A DNA stretch of 64,000 nt from Desulfocarbo indianensis. Lineage in GTDB: Bacteria > Desulfobacterota > Desulfarculia > Desulfarculales > Desulfarculaceae. This document shows, piece after piece, positions 43,301 to 50,771 of this stretch. Numbering within the stretch: position 1 is the first letter of the stretch; each line of letters begins with the position of its first letter. A program made the translations under genes and the position numbers. The stretch lies in NCBI GenBank assembly GCA_001184205.1, contig LBMP01000003.1:248001-312000 (forward strand). Direction: 5' to 3'. The notes below the pieces were generated by a model. It saw only the letters and a program-made list of their open reading frames with translations. It was not told the DNA's origin and searched no databases.

Positions 43301-43880
43301 CGAGGGGATGATCCGCTTCCAGCCGATCACCGGCGTGCAGTTCTCCGACATCAACCTCGACGAATACTCGGCCATCCCCCAGGGCACCGGCCTCGACTGG
43401 GAATACTCCACCGACGGCGGCGTGACCTGGGACGCCATGGTTCCCGCCGAGGAGGAACGGCTGCCCAACCTCGCCACCCGGGTCCAGATCCGCGTGCGTT
43501 TGAGCAGCTCGCTTGCCAATGACACCCCGGCCATCAACTTCCGCGACGTCAACCTGGTGGGCTACCTCAACAAGACCACCGGGGCCTACCTGACCCGTGA
43601 GAACGAGCTGACCCAGGGTGTGGAATCGACCAAGGCCTATGTGCAGATGCAAATCCCCAGCGGCACCACACTGCAATGGTTCGCCAGCAACGACGGCGGC
43701 CTGACCTGGGAGGCGATGACCATCCAGAACACCCGGCCCATCGACGAGACCTGGACCGAGTACACCCTGGTGCGCACCTTCACCGACAACACCGGCAACA
43801 AGGTCCGCTACAAGGCCGAGATGACCGGAACACCGCTGATCTACCCGCGCATCCATTCGCTGGGCGCGACCCTGAGCTAA
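40332..43880 (+). CDS. Large DUF4815 tail fiber/structural protein
   Basis: An 1182-residue protein opening with the DUF4815 signature (FDPTKNYKRIRYHQDRDLLD, SELNEQQDI). Later segments look like small beta domains: an FN3-type stretch near 390-510 (YFYLVTAYNATGETAFNAAA), an IPT/TIG-like domain near 715-790 (ITPNLGRRGQTGIAVTGINF) and repeated discoidin-like sandwiches toward the end. It is probably the main receptor-binding fiber. Confidence 0.85.
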   Translation: MSISRETFDPTKNYKRIRYHQDRDLLDSELNEQQDIINLERRKIADILFKEGSIIMGLEVSAAANVLTLAPGVVYIDGHLEQVSGATLTYDPATTSGADYVYVELLKYNYGYTQDPALINPATGEPTAEREKWVLSLKATDTSGQTLPNNVAERRVIPIYKFDRESADVTPTVQEKSNLYLRDLLGTLPGSRITVSSITEDQLSFAAAEGLNSLIQNLAERTFDQAGSYLVRGFDTFIGGVDEDSVEAITNAGRAYIQGFRHQRDLPTSTLVPKSVATKSVRGEQKTFDINKRRYPVNSTPLKETTQVEAIVEITRNVTRGSVGGGEDLLDPNPVVDILEVSQGATIFQEGVDWQQSGNHVDWLGSGNEPAIGTTYTVRWTYTKQMVKGTDYVDSGWFGQANHPAAGNYFYLVTAYNATGETAFNAAAVVARATTAGEMNKLSWLPVSGATGYRVYRAATNGARTDYKRLMELGSEALSYVDDGVEEIGTASPPATNTAGLTMSPVQLELGNLNVINFGRGSLGDQPVNGSNCSLDYDYYLGRRDIVYATTTEIKRLEGAPADFPKLPIVPENALGLCSIDCPPNSTDMEIRNFGLTRITMDQIHDIIQDVEDLKYNDAQYQMNNELQNRDAQTKKGIYSDDFSNTAQSDIYHAEWDARVNEIARFVAPDRIPHSTVLSVDQAGSNASFFGSLALLPGNETVLVEQNDWSEERNINPYAVFDKPPAMLQITPNLGRRGQTGIAVTGINFTPSKSGIVLRCDGQVMASNLISDEAGRVSASFTIPESARNGNRIVEMADGVYSARASLQINDPLVITRIERIIENRIIRVPVVQVVWRTQTIFVPRDPLAQTFSFTQNQVISSIGLQFTARDPSIPVTVQIRGVTTGLPNGVVFAEKVLAPNEISLSGETRIRFDDPFYAEANTSYSVVLLTNSTNYKVRTATLGKMGRWGIITRQTYMEGVLLESSNAETWTPLNGSDLAMKIYGYNFQSEGMIRFQPITGVQFSDINLDEYSAIPQGTGLDWEYSTDGGVTWDAMVPAEEERLPNLATRVQIRVRLSSSLANDTPAINFRDVNLVGYLNKTTGAYLTRENELTQGVESTKAYVQMQIPSGTTLQWFASNDGGLTWEAMTIQNTRPIDETWTEYTLVRTFTDNTGNKVRYKAEMTGTPLIYPRIHSLGATLS

Positions 43881-43892
43881 GGAGGCATGGCT

Positions 43893-44150
43893 ATGATCGT
43901 TCGACGCACAGGCGGCCTGACCGAGTTCATTCCCTCGCCGCAGGAGAAACGCGACGGGCTGATCCGCGACCACGCCCTGGGCCTGCTGGAGAATCTGCAC
44001 CAGCGCCTGGCGCGGTTGGAGCGGGCTTCGGGTCTGCCACCCGACGAAGCGAAGGCCTTCGTGGCGCTGCTGACGCGGATGCGGGCCGATGAGTTGCGCA
44101 ATCTGGAATTGCACACCAGCCTTATTACCGGAGAAACCGCCTCCGGCTGA
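43893..44150 (+). CDS. Small fiber-block protein (assembly factor candidate)
   Basis: An 85-residue helical, charged protein. GGAGG lies 7 bp before the ATG at 43893, so I prefer it to the ATG at 43887, which is 1 bp from the same site. It follows the long fiber as tail-fiber chaperones often do, but no chaperone motif is seen. Last gene before the terminator. Confidence 0.65.
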   Translation: MIVRRTGGLTEFIPSPQEKRDGLIRDHALGLLENLHQRLARLERASGLPPDEAKAFVALLTRMRADELRNLELHTSLITGETASG

Positions 44151-44174
44151 CCCTGCTCATTGCCAACGCCAACC

Positions 44175-44214
44175 CAGAAACCCCGGATACGGCCAGCCCT
44201 GTCCGGGGTTTCTG
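44175..44214 (+). terminator. Strong hairpin closing the tail/fiber block
   Basis: CAGAAACCCCGGA pairs perfectly with TCCGGGGTTTCTG around a 14-base loop. There is no T-run after the stem beyond its own T residues. It probably ends the late transcript; the AT-rich stretch 44230-44390 after it holds no gene and no promoter I can name with confidence. Confidence 0.65.
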
Positions 44215-44400
44215 CCGTCTGTGCACAGCCCAAACCGGCGCAACTCGCAAGTCATTGAAAATAAACGTGTTAAATGTCTGCTTCGGCTGTTCTTCTACTT
44301 GATTTGTGTCCGGAAAGAAGCATTCATTCATGGTGTAAGCGGAGGCTGAAAAGCCTTGCCAGACAACGACTTAGAAGCGCCATGAACGACGGAGGCACGC

Positions 44401-45360
44401 ATGAACCTGAATGAGATCCAGTACGGCATCGAGATCGAGACCGTAAAACGCACCCGGGAACAGATCGTCTGGGCCATCCACTCGGTGGTGGGCGGCACGG
44501 TCCGCCATGTCGGCATCCCCAGCAACTACGACCCCTGGGAGGTCGAGGACCTGCGCGGCCGCGTCTGGAAGGTGGTGGGGGACGCCTCCCTGACCAGCGT
44601 CCCGGCCCATCTGCGGGCAGAGGTGGTCAGCCCAGTGCTCGGCTACGACGACATCCCGCAACTGCAGGAGGTGGTCCGGGCCATCCGCCGCGCCGGTGGC
44701 AAGATCAACAGCCAGTGTGGCATCCACATCCATATCGACGCCGCGTCCTTCGACGGCAGGCACCTGGGTAACCTGGCCAAGATCGTCTACAAGCAGGAGC
44801 CGCTGATCCTCCACGCCCTCGGCATCAGCCGCGACCGGCTGGGCCGCTATACCCGGCCGGTCAGCGACGAGCTGATCCAGCGCATCGAACAGCATCGCCC
44901 CCGCACCAAGGACCAGCTCAACCGCATCTGGTACGGCTACCACAACCGCCAGCCCCAGCACTACGACAACAGCCGCTACCACGGGGTCAACCTGCACAAC
45001 GTCTGGTACCGGGGCACGGTGGAGTTCCGCTGGTTCGAGGCGACCCTCCACGCGGGACGGATTAAGGCCTACCTGCAATTCTGCCTCGCGGTGGCCGCCA
45101 AGGCGCTCAACGGTCGGGCCGCCTCCAGCCGCAAGCGGGACTTCGATCCCCAGAGCGCCAAGTACGACTTCCGCGTCTTCCTGCTCCATCTCGGCCTGAT
45201 CGGCGACGAGTTCAAGACCGCCCGCAAGCATCTGATGGCCAACATGCCCGGCGATGCCGCTTTCAAGAACGGACGACCCAAACCGGAGGACGTCCTTCAG
45301 GACGAAACAACCACCACTCTCACCAACGAGGCCGGGCAAGTTCCCGGCCTCACTGTTTAA
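44401..45360 (+). CDS. Amidoligase (COOH-NH2 ligase) family protein
   Basis: A 319-residue protein; GGAGG is 5 bp before the ATG. It matches the Amidoligase_2 pattern: [14 protein letters not shown] at the start, [24 protein letters not shown] and [20 protein letters not shown]. This family has a glutamine synthetase-like fold and joins carboxyl and amino groups using ATP; natural substrates are unknown. It is followed by a DUF5049 protein and a class II amidotransferase, a combination described for predicted peptide-modification systems of phages and bacteria. Confidence 0.88.
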   Translation: MNLNEIQYGIEIETVKRTREQIVWAIHSVVGGTVRHVGIPSNYDPWEVEDLRGRVWKVVGDASLTSVPAHLRAEVVSPVLGYDDIPQLQEVVRAIRRAGGKINSQCGIHIHIDAASFDGRHLGNLAKIVYKQEPLILHALGISRDRLGRYTRPVSDELIQRIEQHRPRTKDQLNRIWYGYHNRQPQHYDNSRYHGVNLHNVWYRGTVEFRWFEATLHAGRIKAYLQFCLAVAAKALNGRAASSRKRDFDPQSAKYDFRVFLLHLGLIGDEFKTARKHLMANMPGDAAFKNGRPKPEDVLQDETTTTLTNEAGQVPGLTV

Positions 45361-45371
45361 GGAGGTGCCCA

Positions 45372-45893
45372 ATGAAAATCCTGCTCCGCTCCACCACGCT
45401 GGACGGCGAACCGATCCCCGGCAGCGGGGAAATGCTGCAGGCCGCCGACGGCCTCGGAGTTATCGAGCTGATGCGCGGCCAGACGCCGTTTACCGCCAGC
45501 CGAGCGCCCCGGGACTACATGACCGAGGTGCTCTCAGGCATCGAAGGTGGGCCATGCCAGCCGCTGCCGGAGGACACCGCCGCTGCGGCGGCCGAGTTTC
45601 TTACCCGTCTGGCCCGGCACAGTCTGATCGAGTTTCTGCCCGACGACAAGGCCAGCGATCCCTGGCCGGAACGTTTCCTTGAAGCCCTGGAGACGGTGCG
45701 GCTCTCCGGGCGCACCAACATGCTCGACCACCAGGAGGTGACCCAGCTGACCGCCGAGATGGGTTACCCGGAGGTGGCCAAGTGGCTAGCGGACCACCGG
45801 CGCGAATACGCGGCCTTCGTCCTCGAAGGGACGAGACCGCTCGGCAAGAACTACGGCGGCAAGGAGGACCCGGTTCCATGTGCGGACAAGTAG
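45372..45893 (+). CDS. DUF5049-containing protein
   Basis: A 173-residue protein with a strong site (AAGGAGGTG) 5 bp before the ATG. Residues about 105-160 match DUF5049 (VRLSGRTNMLDHQEVTQLTA, EMGYPEVAKWLADHRREYAAF). The N-terminal 100 residues are unassigned. The gene lies between amidoligase and amidotransferase and overlaps the latter by 16 bp, so it is likely part of the same pathway; activity unknown. Confidence 0.8.
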   Translation: MKILLRSTTLDGEPIPGSGEMLQAADGLGVIELMRGQTPFTASRAPRDYMTEVLSGIEGGPCQPLPEDTAAAAAEFLTRLARHSLIEFLPDDKASDPWPERFLEALETVRLSGRTNMLDHQEVTQLTAEMGYPEVAKWLADHRREYAAFVLEGTRPLGKNYGGKEDPVPCADK

Positions 45894-46657
45894 GCATCAT
45901 CTTCGGACGCAAGCGCAGACGGCCCGACGAGCGGGATTACCTGCGCGAGGTCTTCATCCGCATGCTGCTGCACAGCGAGGAGCGCGGCCCGCACGCCTCC
46001 GGTCTGGCCTGGCTCAAGACCGACGGCAGCCACCGCATCTTCAAGCGGCCGATGCGGGCGCACGAGCTGGTGTACGAAAAACCGTTCCAGGAGCTGCTCG
46101 GGCAGGTCGACAACGAGACCACCATCCTGATGGGCCACACCCGCTGGCGCACCCGGGGCAATGAGTTCAACAACCGCAACAACCATCCCATCCGGGCCGG
46201 GATCGTCATCGGCACCCACAACGGCACCATCTACAACGCCGATTACCTGTTCCGCCGCCTTAGGCTGCCGCGCTACGCCGAAGTGGACAGCGAGCTGATC
46301 TTCCGTCTGGCCGACCGCTTCGCGCCCGAAGGCCCCATCGACCAGGAGGGGATGAAGAAGGCGCTCGCCCTCTGTCGCGGCCAGATGAGCGCCGTGCTGG
46401 CCTCACGCCTCGACCCCGGCACCATCACCGTGCTCAAGGGCAACAAGCCGCTCTGCCTGCGTATCCACCGCCAGCATCGGGTGGTGCTCTACGCCTCGGA
46501 CGACGCCTTTATTGACTTTGCCGTGGACAACGAGAAGGGCTGGCGCGAGCTGGAGGTGCCGCCCATGACCATGCTCACCATCCGCCACGAGGATGTGCGG
46601 GCCATCGAAAACAGCGAATTCCGCTTCATCCCCCAGGAGCGCAAAGGGACGAGCTGA
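45878..46657 (+). CDS. Class II glutamine amidotransferase
   Basis: A 259-residue Ntn-hydrolase. Cys2 (MCGQVG) is the expected nucleophile after Met removal. HTRWRTRG near 87, the NNHPI segment and GTHNGTIYN near 112 are the usual glutamine-binding and oxyanion motifs. It should release ammonia from glutamine or hydrolyse a gamma-glutamyl amide. There is no synthase domain, so ammonia may go to the amidoligase product. It is the last intact gene of the cassette. Confidence 0.88.
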   Translation: MCGQVGIIFGRKRRRPDERDYLREVFIRMLLHSEERGPHASGLAWLKTDGSHRIFKRPMRAHELVYEKPFQELLGQVDNETTILMGHTRWRTRGNEFNNRNNHPIRAGIVIGTHNGTIYNADYLFRRLRLPRYAEVDSELIFRLADRFAPEGPIDQEGMKKALALCRGQMSAVLASRLDPGTITVLKGNKPLCLRIHRQHRVVLYASDDAFIDFAVDNEKGWRELEVPPMTMLTIRHEDVRAIENSEFRFIPQERKGTS

Positions 46658-46663
46658 TTGATG

Positions 46664-46690
46664 ATCTCGGATTGCGGACTGCGGATTACT
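46664..46690 (+). repeat. GGATTGCGGA-type repeats, left flank of four-helix-bundle gene
   Basis: CGGATTGCGGACTGCGGATTA lies just after the amidotransferase stop. An inverted, related array (AATCCGAAATCCCCAATCC) lies at 47064-47098 on the other side of the four-helix-bundle gene. Such short GATTGCGG-like arrays commonly flank these genes, suggesting a small mobile cassette. Confidence 0.5.
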
Positions 46691-47063
46691 TGCGGGAGCG
46701 GGCGGTTTTTATGGAGGCGACGACCATGGAAAGGATTTCATTTGCTTCGTTTTTCAGATCGGTCAAGCGCTTCTCGTTCATTAAACCGGCTTCGGCGATC
46801 AGCTCCATCCAGTAGATGGATTCATCGCATTCTTCCTCGACGATGGCCATCTTAGCGATGAAGTCGGCAGGGGATTTGGCGCGGCAGGAGGCCCGATAGT
46901 TCGCGCCAACCGAGGTGCCACAGCGGAGCAACTGGTTTCCAATAACTTTCGCGGTCTGGTTTTTCGGCAACGCTTCCACCAACCGGATCACCCTGATCGC
47001 GAAAGTTTTGGTTCTGTTTTTGAACTCATCAGCATTCATGGAGGCAACATATGACATTTTCAT
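46686..47063 (-). CDS. Four-helix-bundle protein (23S rRNA intervening-sequence type)
   Basis: A 125-residue protein of the IVP/S23 family: FKNRTKTFAIRVIRLVEALP, LLRCGTSVGANYRASCRAKS, FIAKMAIVEEECDESIYWME. The function is unknown; members occur in 23S rRNA intervening sequences and as stand-alone cassettes. It is on the opposite strand to the surrounding genes and lies between the amidotransferase and the broken cyclotransferase-like gene, so it looks inserted. A downstream in-frame ATG (47039) is possible. Confidence 0.85.
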   Translation of the reverse strand: MKMSYVASMNADEFKNRTKTFAIRVIRLVEALPKNQTAKVIGNQLLRCGTSVGANYRASCRAKSPADFIAKMAIVEEECDESIYWMELIAEAGLMNEKRLTDLKNEANEILSMVVASIKTARSRK

Positions 47064-47536
47064 TCAATCCTCAATCCGAAATCCCCAATCCGCAATTGTT
47101 TCGGCTCTTCGTCTACGGGACCCTGAAGCGCGGGTTCCGGAATCATGACCGTTTCTGCCGGGGCGTTCTGGATATCCGGGAAGCCGTGGTCCGCGGCCGC
47201 CTTTACGAAATGCACTCGGGTATCCCCGTCCTGCAGGTCCCGGATGAAGACATCCTCGCCCACGGCGCTTCGGACGCTTTGGCCGACGTTGGCCACACAG
47301 GCGCGCCTTTCCGAACAGTTGGCCTCATACTCCGAACCGGCCCTGCAAAGCGCCACAGCGGACGACTGGGGCCGCGTGTACGGGGAGCTTCTCACCTTCA
47401 ACGATCCCGAGTCCCGCCTGCCCGCCATCGACCGCCTGGAGGGGTTCCGCCCGGGTGACAAAAGTCTCTACAGACGAGTTCTCCTGCCGGTAATTATCAT
47501 CGACATGATTCAACCCGCATGGCTTTATATTGGAAA
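47051..47536 (+). pseudogene. Disrupted gamma-glutamylcyclotransferase/AIG2-like gene
   Basis: One frame encodes RLFVYGTLKRGFRNHDRFC and EMHSGIPVLQVPDEDILAHG, the YGTLxxG loop and core of the GGCT/AIG2 fold. At about 47288-47293 the homologous reading moves to another frame (LATQARLSEQLA, WGRVYGELLTFND, AIDRLEGFRPGDKSLYRRVL), consistent with one extra base. The 3' end is cut by the IS at 47537 and the 5' end runs into the repeat next to the four-helix-bundle gene. GGCT-like enzymes cleave gamma-glutamyl links and recur beside amidoligases; here it is probably inactive. Confidence 0.8.
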
Positions 47537-48577
47537 ATGCCTATTGACTTAGTTCATAATCAAATCTTTGGTTTGCGCCAGTTGGGAGTACGTAATTGTT
47601 TCAGCGGAAGCGCACGCCTTTATGAGGCGATCAAAAAGTTCTCTTTCCCAAAAACGTCGATTGAACCTATAGCAAATCTCGGATAGGTAAGATTGCAAAT
47701 GTTTTTCGGAGACACCTCGGTGAGCACCTCGTATTACGGCTTTAGCATTGGAAATAACCCGGTGGACCCAAGGAAGAAGCCTTCCAGCAGCTTTGGGATC
47801 TCGAAGAACAACTTTGTAATGAGACAAGTTGGTTCCTTTTATCGCTTTTCCATAAGATCGCCAACCATCAGTACGGATGGCTTCCAGAAGATCTTTGCTT
47901 TCTTCTGTCGTCGGTCCGTAGCCAAGTCTTTCCAAGAAGCCCTGAATGGTACTTGCCGAAGCATTATCAACTACCTGCATATGTGCAAAGCCAGGCTTCT
48001 CTTCCCCTCGGAGATCCCGGTAAAGAGAGCACACAACACCGTGCTCTTCCGCTCACTCCCTCGGCCTCTCCTGCGACCTTTTGGTCCAAAAAACGAATCA
48101 TCCATTTCTACCAGGCCGGCAAGAGTGTATCCGGCGTCGCGATCCGCCATCGCCTTACGAACCTTATGGGCCATCAACCATGCGGTCTTATAATCTCTGA
48201 TTTCCAATACCCGCTGCATCTCAGATATCGACACCCCTACTTTGTCCATGGCCATGTGATACACGAGCCAATACCATTTGAGCAAAGGTGTGCGAGTTTT
48301 ATGGAATATCGTTCCTGCGGTCAGACTGATTTTTGCACGGCACGACTTGCAATCCAAAATATTTCTCGTGCTAATAAACCAAGTTTCTCCATGTCCGCAT
48401 CTGGGACATCTGAAACCATCGGGCCACCTTATTTCTCGAAGGTGCCGAGCGCAGGCTTCCTCAGTGGAAAATTCCTTCTGAAATTCCAGCAAGCCGCGCT
48501 CCCTATATCTCTTGGCCATGTGAGTACCCCCAACAATTCGAGGATACATTCTCATTATGAACTAAGTCCATAGGCAT
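47537..48577 (-). mobile_element. IS1595-type insertion sequence
   Basis: The ends are 24-bp inverted repeats (47537-47560 and 48554-48577) with one mismatch; the inner 15 bases GACTTAGTTCATAAT are perfect. Directly outside are ATATTGGAA (47527-47535) and ATATCGGAA (48578-48586), a likely 8-9-bp target duplication with one change. It holds one frameshifted transposase gene. The insertion cuts the cyclotransferase-like gene and ends about 15 bp before the TetR -35 box. Confidence 0.85.
47549..48519 (-). pseudogene. Frameshifted IS1595-family transposase
   Basis: The first frame (from MAKRYRERG at 48519) has the N-terminal zinc ribbon (CPRCGH...CKSC) and the first catalytic Asp (VEMDDSFFG). 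The second frame continues with SLYRDLRG-EEKPGFAHMQVVDN and RTDGWRSYG to the C-terminus at 47549. The switch at about 48020-48031 is explained by one missing base. A programmed shift is conceivable but no slippery site is obvious; I treat it as decayed. Confidence 0.8.
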
Positions 48578-48592
48578 ATATCGGAATTATGA

Positions 48593-48625
48593 TTGACAAC
48601 AGAACGTCGCATTATATAATATGAC
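48593..48625 (+). promoter_or_regulatory. TetR operon promoter with overlapping palindrome
   Basis: TTGACA (48593-48598), a 16-bp spacer and TATAAT (48615-48620) form a near-consensus sigma-70 promoter. GTC-GC-ATTATATAAT-AT-GAC (48606-48625) is a palindrome over the -10 box, mismatched only in the two inner pairs; a second palindrome, ATGACGTCAT, follows at 48621-48630. This fits autorepression by the TetR protein encoded 50 bp downstream. Confidence 0.8.
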
Positions 48626-48675
48626 GTCATGTTCTATTTTTGTTGAGTTCAACTCGAAAAGTGTGCGGAGGTCAG

Positions 48676-49299
48676 ATGATGGAAAAGAAAAAGCTTTCAA
48701 AACGAGAAATGGATAAATTACGGCATCGTCGGCAGATGCTTGCTGCTGCACTCAAGCTTTTCTCGGAGAAGGGGTACCACAACGTCTCCATGCACGAGAT
48801 CGCGGAAAGAGCCGAGTTTGCCATCGGTACGCTTTACAAGTTCTTCAAAAACAAAGAAGACCTCTATAAGTCCCTCATGATGGAAAAGGCAGCGGAATAT
48901 CACCATACCCTGAGCGAAGTCCTTTCACGGGAAGGTGACGTCCTGACTATTCTCAAAGACTACATTTCCGCTAAAGCGGGTATCTTTGCTGATGACGTTG
49001 CCACGTTGCGGCTCTATTTTGCTGAAACTCGGGGTGCGAGTTTCAACATCAAGGCTGGCCTTGATCAGGACATTCGCAAGCTTTATAACGAATTGATAGA
49101 GCAACTGGCTTCGACACTGGAAAAAGGCATCCGCGAAAATGTGCTTCGGAATCTAACTCCCTACTATATGGCCGTGGCCTTAGAGGGGCTCACCAACGCT
49201 TTTCTCTTCTGCTGGTTCGAGGACCCGGAGCGACATTCATACGAGGCGAACATCCCGGTGATGAGGGACATGTTTCTCAAAGGAGTCTTGGCCGAATGA
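48676..49299 (+). CDS. TetR/AcrR family transcriptional regulator
   Basis: A 207-residue regulator. Residues about 15-60 are the TetR HTH (RRQMLAAALKLFSEKGYHNV, MHEIAERAEFAIGTLYKFFK). The C-terminal ligand domain is helical. Two adjacent ATGs are possible; GGAGG is 4 bp from the first and 7 bp from the second (48679). Its gene overlaps the TolC-like gene by four bases and it probably represses the whole efflux operon. Confidence 0.92.
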   Translation: MMEKKKLSKREMDKLRHRRQMLAAALKLFSEKGYHNVSMHEIAERAEFAIGTLYKFFKNKEDLYKSLMMEKAAEYHHTLSEVLSREGDVLTILKDYISAKAGIFADDVATLRLYFAETRGASFNIKAGLDQDIRKLYNELIEQLASTLEKGIRENVLRNLTPYYMAVALEGLTNAFLFCWFEDPERHSYEANIPVMRDMFLKGVLAE

Positions 49300-50771
49300 G
49301 GAAAACATTCAGGACGACCACTCGCATCATGGTTCTGCTTCTGGCGGAGGGCGGATTGTTGCTGATGGTAGGTTGTGCTTCTGTGCGCACTCCTGCACAT
49401 CTACCGCACATCTATTCTGGCGCAATTGCCGAGGCATCACCGGAAATAGAAGGCAAGCGTCCCCCTTCTTCCGGTGAAGCGCTTCGCAAGCTCGAAAAGG
49501 ATGGGAACATAAACCTGTCGTTAAGCGATTGCCTGAAAATAGCGTTGCAACACAATTACGATATCCGCCTTACCCGGGAAGCCCTGACTCAAGCCGACAC
49601 AAAGATAACTCAGGCCAGATCGGCTATGCTCCCATTTTTGGGGGCGGAGGCTTCCTATACACGCCTGGACGAGGAGTTGAGTTTTAGCATGGGGCCGCAA
49701 TCATTGACCTTCATGGATCGTGATCAATATAAAGCAGGGTTCGTCATCCGGCAGCCCATTTTCACGGGAGGGCGATTAAATGCGGCGCGCAAGGCATCCC
49801 AGTATTCACGAGACGCTCAAGTTCAAGGAAACAGGGCGCTCGAAGAGGAAGTCGTTTTCCAAGTTACACGCGCTTATCGGACCGCACAGTTGGCCGAAGC
49901 GTTTCAAGATGTTGCCGTCGAGGCTGTCGAGTTGCTCAAGGCGCATGAACATGACGTGGCAATCCTGGTGGAGAAAGGGGCGAATCCGGAAATCGATCTG
50001 CTTCGCACCCGAACGGAACTTGCCAATGCCCGCAAGGAGCTGAATGGCGCTAACAACGCTGTCGACCTGGCATATTCTGCACTTAAGAATCTGCTCATTA
50101 TTCCCCTTGAAAAATCAGTCCATTTGACGGAAGCCCCGGTGCGGTCGCCCGGGCCGGAAGCGGATCTTTCCTCGTTGACCGAGTTGGCCCTTTCACAACG
50201 TCCCGAACTTTCCGCAATCGATTCCCAGGTGGCGGCCGCGGAACAGGCACTCAAGGCAGCCCGGGGAGAATATTTGCCGACCATCGCCCTGGAAGGGCGC
50301 TACGAATACATGGAAGGCGATTTCCGGGACCTGGAAGGCGGTGACCACTGGACAATCGGAGTAGGGGCACAGCTTCCCCTCTGGAATTGGGGGGAGACTG
50401 CGGCTAAGGTCCGAGAGGCGAAATCCCAACTGGTTCAGGTGAGAATCCAGCGAGATAAAACGACAGATCACATTCGTCTTGAGGTCCGCAAGGCTTTCCT
50501 GGACCTTGGGAAAGCAGAAAAGAATATCGAAGCGGCAGAGAGTGCACTGAATACAGCCAAAGAGGCTTACCGCCAGGCAAGGGCCAGATACCGGGCAGGA
50601 GAAGGCACAAATATAGATGTGTTAGACGTCCGTACGGCCTTAAGTCGAGCTGAAGCGAATCACACCCAGGCTCTTTTTGATCATAACGTCGCCCTTGCAG
50701 CCCTTCATCGCGCAGTGGGCAAGATGGTTGTAGAACAATCCGATATCAAGGAAAAGGAGCCCGCTGAATGA
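49296..50771 (+). CDS. TolC-family outer membrane efflux lipoprotein
   Basis: A 491-residue outer membrane factor. A signal peptide ends in a lipobox (LMVGC), Cys27. Two repeats of the OEP fold follow (SLSDCLKIALQHNYDIRLTR; LTELALSQRPELSAIDSQVA), with the beta-barrel strand text GFVIRQPIFTGGRLNAARKA. It forms the outer channel for the RND pump in this operon. ATGA overlaps on both sides. Confidence 0.9.
   Translation: MRKTFRTTTRIMVLLLAEGGLLLMVGCASVRTPAHLPHIYSGAIAEASPEIEGKRPPSSGEALRKLEKDGNINLSLSDCLKIALQHNYDIRLTREALTQADTKITQARSAMLPFLGAEASYTRLDEELSFSMGPQSLTFMDRDQYKAGFVIRQPIFTGGRLNAARKASQYSRDAQVQGNRALEEEVVFQVTRAYRTAQLAEAFQDVAVEAVELLKAHEHDVAILVEKGANPEIDLLRTRTELANARKELNGANNAVDLAYSALKNLLIIPLEKSVHLTEAPVRSPGPEADLSSLTELALSQRPELSAIDSQVAAAEQALKAARGEYLPTIALEGRYEYMEGDFRDLEGGDHWTIGVGAQLPLWNWGETAAKVREAKSQLVQVRIQRDKTTDHIRLEVRKAFLDLGKAEKNIEAAESALNTAKEAYRQARARYRAGEGTNIDVLDVRTALSRAEANHTQALFDHNVALAALHRAVGKMVVEQSDIKEKEPAE

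Noticed and set aside
5624..44114. Very long minus-strand ORFs (for example 5624-7528, 13815-16166, 19984-22680, 22326-24461, 41664-44114)
   Set aside because: They are antisense shadows of well-supported genes in GC-rich DNA, with repetitive Val/Leu/Gly composition.
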